A program made the translations under genes and the position numbers. A stretch of 14,207 nucleotides of DNA from Methylococcaceae bacterium UBA662 (GTDB lineage: Bacteria; Pseudomonadota; Gammaproteobacteria; Methylococcales; Methylomonadaceae): contig DBNW01000063.1 in NCBI GenBank assembly GCA_002299425.1, positions 1 through 14,207 on the forward strand, written 5' to 3'. This document shows, piece by piece, positions 13,224 through 14,207 of the stretch (the first letter of the stretch is position 1; each line of letters begins with the position of its first letter). A model generated the notes under the pieces. That model made no database searches, was not told the origin of the DNA, and saw only the letters and a program-made list of their open reading frames with translations.

Positions 13224-14207
13224 TCACCCGCTGACGGCGGCTTGATACGTCTCCATCAAATTAAAATTCAAATACCGGTATGTGTTATCGGCAGTGGCAT
13301 TTATTTGCCCAGCATAGGCCCTGTATTCGGCAAGCGTGGGGATTTTGCCCAAGATGGAGCAGACCGCCGCCAGTTCTGCCGAAGCCAGGAACACATTGGC
13401 GTTGTTGCCTAAGCGGTTGGGGAAGTTGCGGGTGGAGGTGGAAACCACGGTCGCGCCGTCGGCGACGCGGGCTTGGTTGCCCATGCACAAGGAGCAACCG
13501 GGCATTTCCGTGCGGGCGCCGACTGCGTCGAAGGTGCCGTAATAACCTTCTTCGAGCAATTGGTTTTGGTCCATTTTGGTCGGTGGCGCAATCCATAAGC
13601 GGGTGGGCAATTCGGTTTTGTGCTGTTCCAGTAACTTACCGGCGGCGCGAAAATGGCCGATGTTGGTCATGCACGAACCCAAAAACACTTCGTCGATTTT
13701 GGTGCCGGCGACTTCGGACAACGGCTTGATGTCGTCGGGGTCGTTCGGGCAGGCGAGTAACGGTTCTGTGATGTCGTCCATGTTGATGTCGATGGTTTCA
13801 AAGTATTCGGCATCGGGGTCGGCTTCTAACAATACGGGGTTGTCCAGCCAGTCTTGCATGGCTTTGATGCGCCGCTCTATCGTGCGGGCATCGCCGTAGC
13901 CTTGGGCGATCATCCATTTCAGCAGCGTGACGTTGGAGTTCAGGTATTCGCGGATTGGTGCTTCGTTGAGTTTGATGGTGCAGCCGCCTGCCGAGCGTTC
14001 GGCGGAGGCGTCGGACAACTCAAACGCCTGTTCCACTTTCAAATCCGGTAAGCCTTCGATTTCCAAAATGCGGCCTGAGAACACATTCTTTTTGCCTTGC
14101 TTAGCGACGGTCAACAGGCCTTTTTTCAGCGCGGCGTAGGGAATGGCGTTGACCAAATCGCGCAAGGCGATGCCGGGCTGCATCGTGCCGGAAAAGCGCA
14201 CCCGCAC
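13224..14207 (-). CDS. acnB: Aconitate hydratase B (AcnB), C-terminal part
   Basis: The 327 visible residues are the C-terminal part of AcnB (about 865 residues in E. coli); the frame is open to the right edge, so the GTG at the edge is internal. The 4Fe-4S ligands are all present: Cys179 in FLGSCMTNIGHFRAAGK, and Cys238 and Cys241 in PGCSLCMGNQAR. The 59-residue spacing between the first two equals that of E. coli Cys710 and Cys769. Substrate-site motifs VVSTSTRNFPNRLG and the conserved ending DNTYRYLNFN are intact. AcnB interconverts citrate and isocitrate in the TCA cycle in the cytoplasm and, in E. coli, also binds mRNA when it loses its cluster. The next gene downstream is the PEP-CTERM gene, 350 bp away with its own promoter, so no functional link is implied. 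Confidence 0.96.
   Translation of the reverse strand: MRVRFSGTMQPGIALRDLVNAIPYAALKKGLLTVAKQGKKNVFSGRILEIEGLPDLKVEQAFELSDASAERSAGGCTIKLNEAPIREYLNSNVTLLKWMIAQGYGDARTIERRIKAMQDWLDNPVLLEADPDAEYFETIDINMDDITEPLLACPNDPDDIKPLSEVAGTKIDEVFLGSCMTNIGHFRAAGKLLEQHKTELPTRLWIAPPTKMDQNQLLEEGYYGTFDAVGARTEMPGCSLCMGNQARVADGATVVSTSTRNFPNRLGNNANVFLASAELAAVCSILGKIPTLAEYRAYAGQINATADNTYRYLNFNLMETYQAAVSG

Overview
The window looks like the chromosome of a gammaproteobacterium. The aas/lplT pair, the AcnB-type aconitase, SbcC and a PEP-CTERM surface protein with a candidate sigma-54 promoter fit an environmental lineage such as the Methylococcales. That placement is inference: no rRNA, tRNA or lineage-specific marker is present. 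I see no insertion sequence, CRISPR array, tRNA or rRNA.

Left part (1-3953, all minus strand): the N-terminal part of an unrecognised protein runs off the left edge. Next come lplT and aas. Aas activates fatty acid and re-acylates lysophospholipid; LplT flips lysophospholipid inward across the inner membrane. Together they recycle lysophosphatidylethanolamine. Here aas lies upstream of lplT, the reverse of the E. coli order.

Middle (3954-8528): a divergent intergenic region holds two intrinsic-terminator-like hairpins pointing outward, one towards aas and one just before a glutathione S-transferase gene. After the GST gene comes sbcC, the large ATPase subunit of the SbcCD nuclease, without an adjacent sbcD. 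A structured inverted repeat separates sbcC from the convergent operon that follows.

Right-centre (8529-11965, minus strand): a compact three-gene operon for surface-glycan assembly and modification. In transcription order it encodes a GT61-like glycosyltransferase, a 617-residue fusion of a GT-A-type glycosyltransferase with a sulfotransferase-like domain, and a small stand-alone sulfotransferase that overlaps the fusion gene by 4 bp. This is the most unusual coding content. The likely product is a sulfated glycan or glycolipid, but the substrate cannot be read from the sequence.

Right end (11966-14207, minus strand): a hairpin-rich spacer, then a PEP-CTERM (exosortase-substrate) secreted protein. 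Its 5' region carries a good -24/-12 (sigma-54) match 41 nt from the start codon and, about 100-230 bp further upstream, a set of overlapping inverted repeats. The window closes with the C-terminal 327 residues of AcnB, including its three cluster-binding cysteines. An exosortase substrate beside glycan-modification genes fits the known link between PEP-CTERM proteins and exopolysaccharide, although no exosortase or Prs gene lies in the window.
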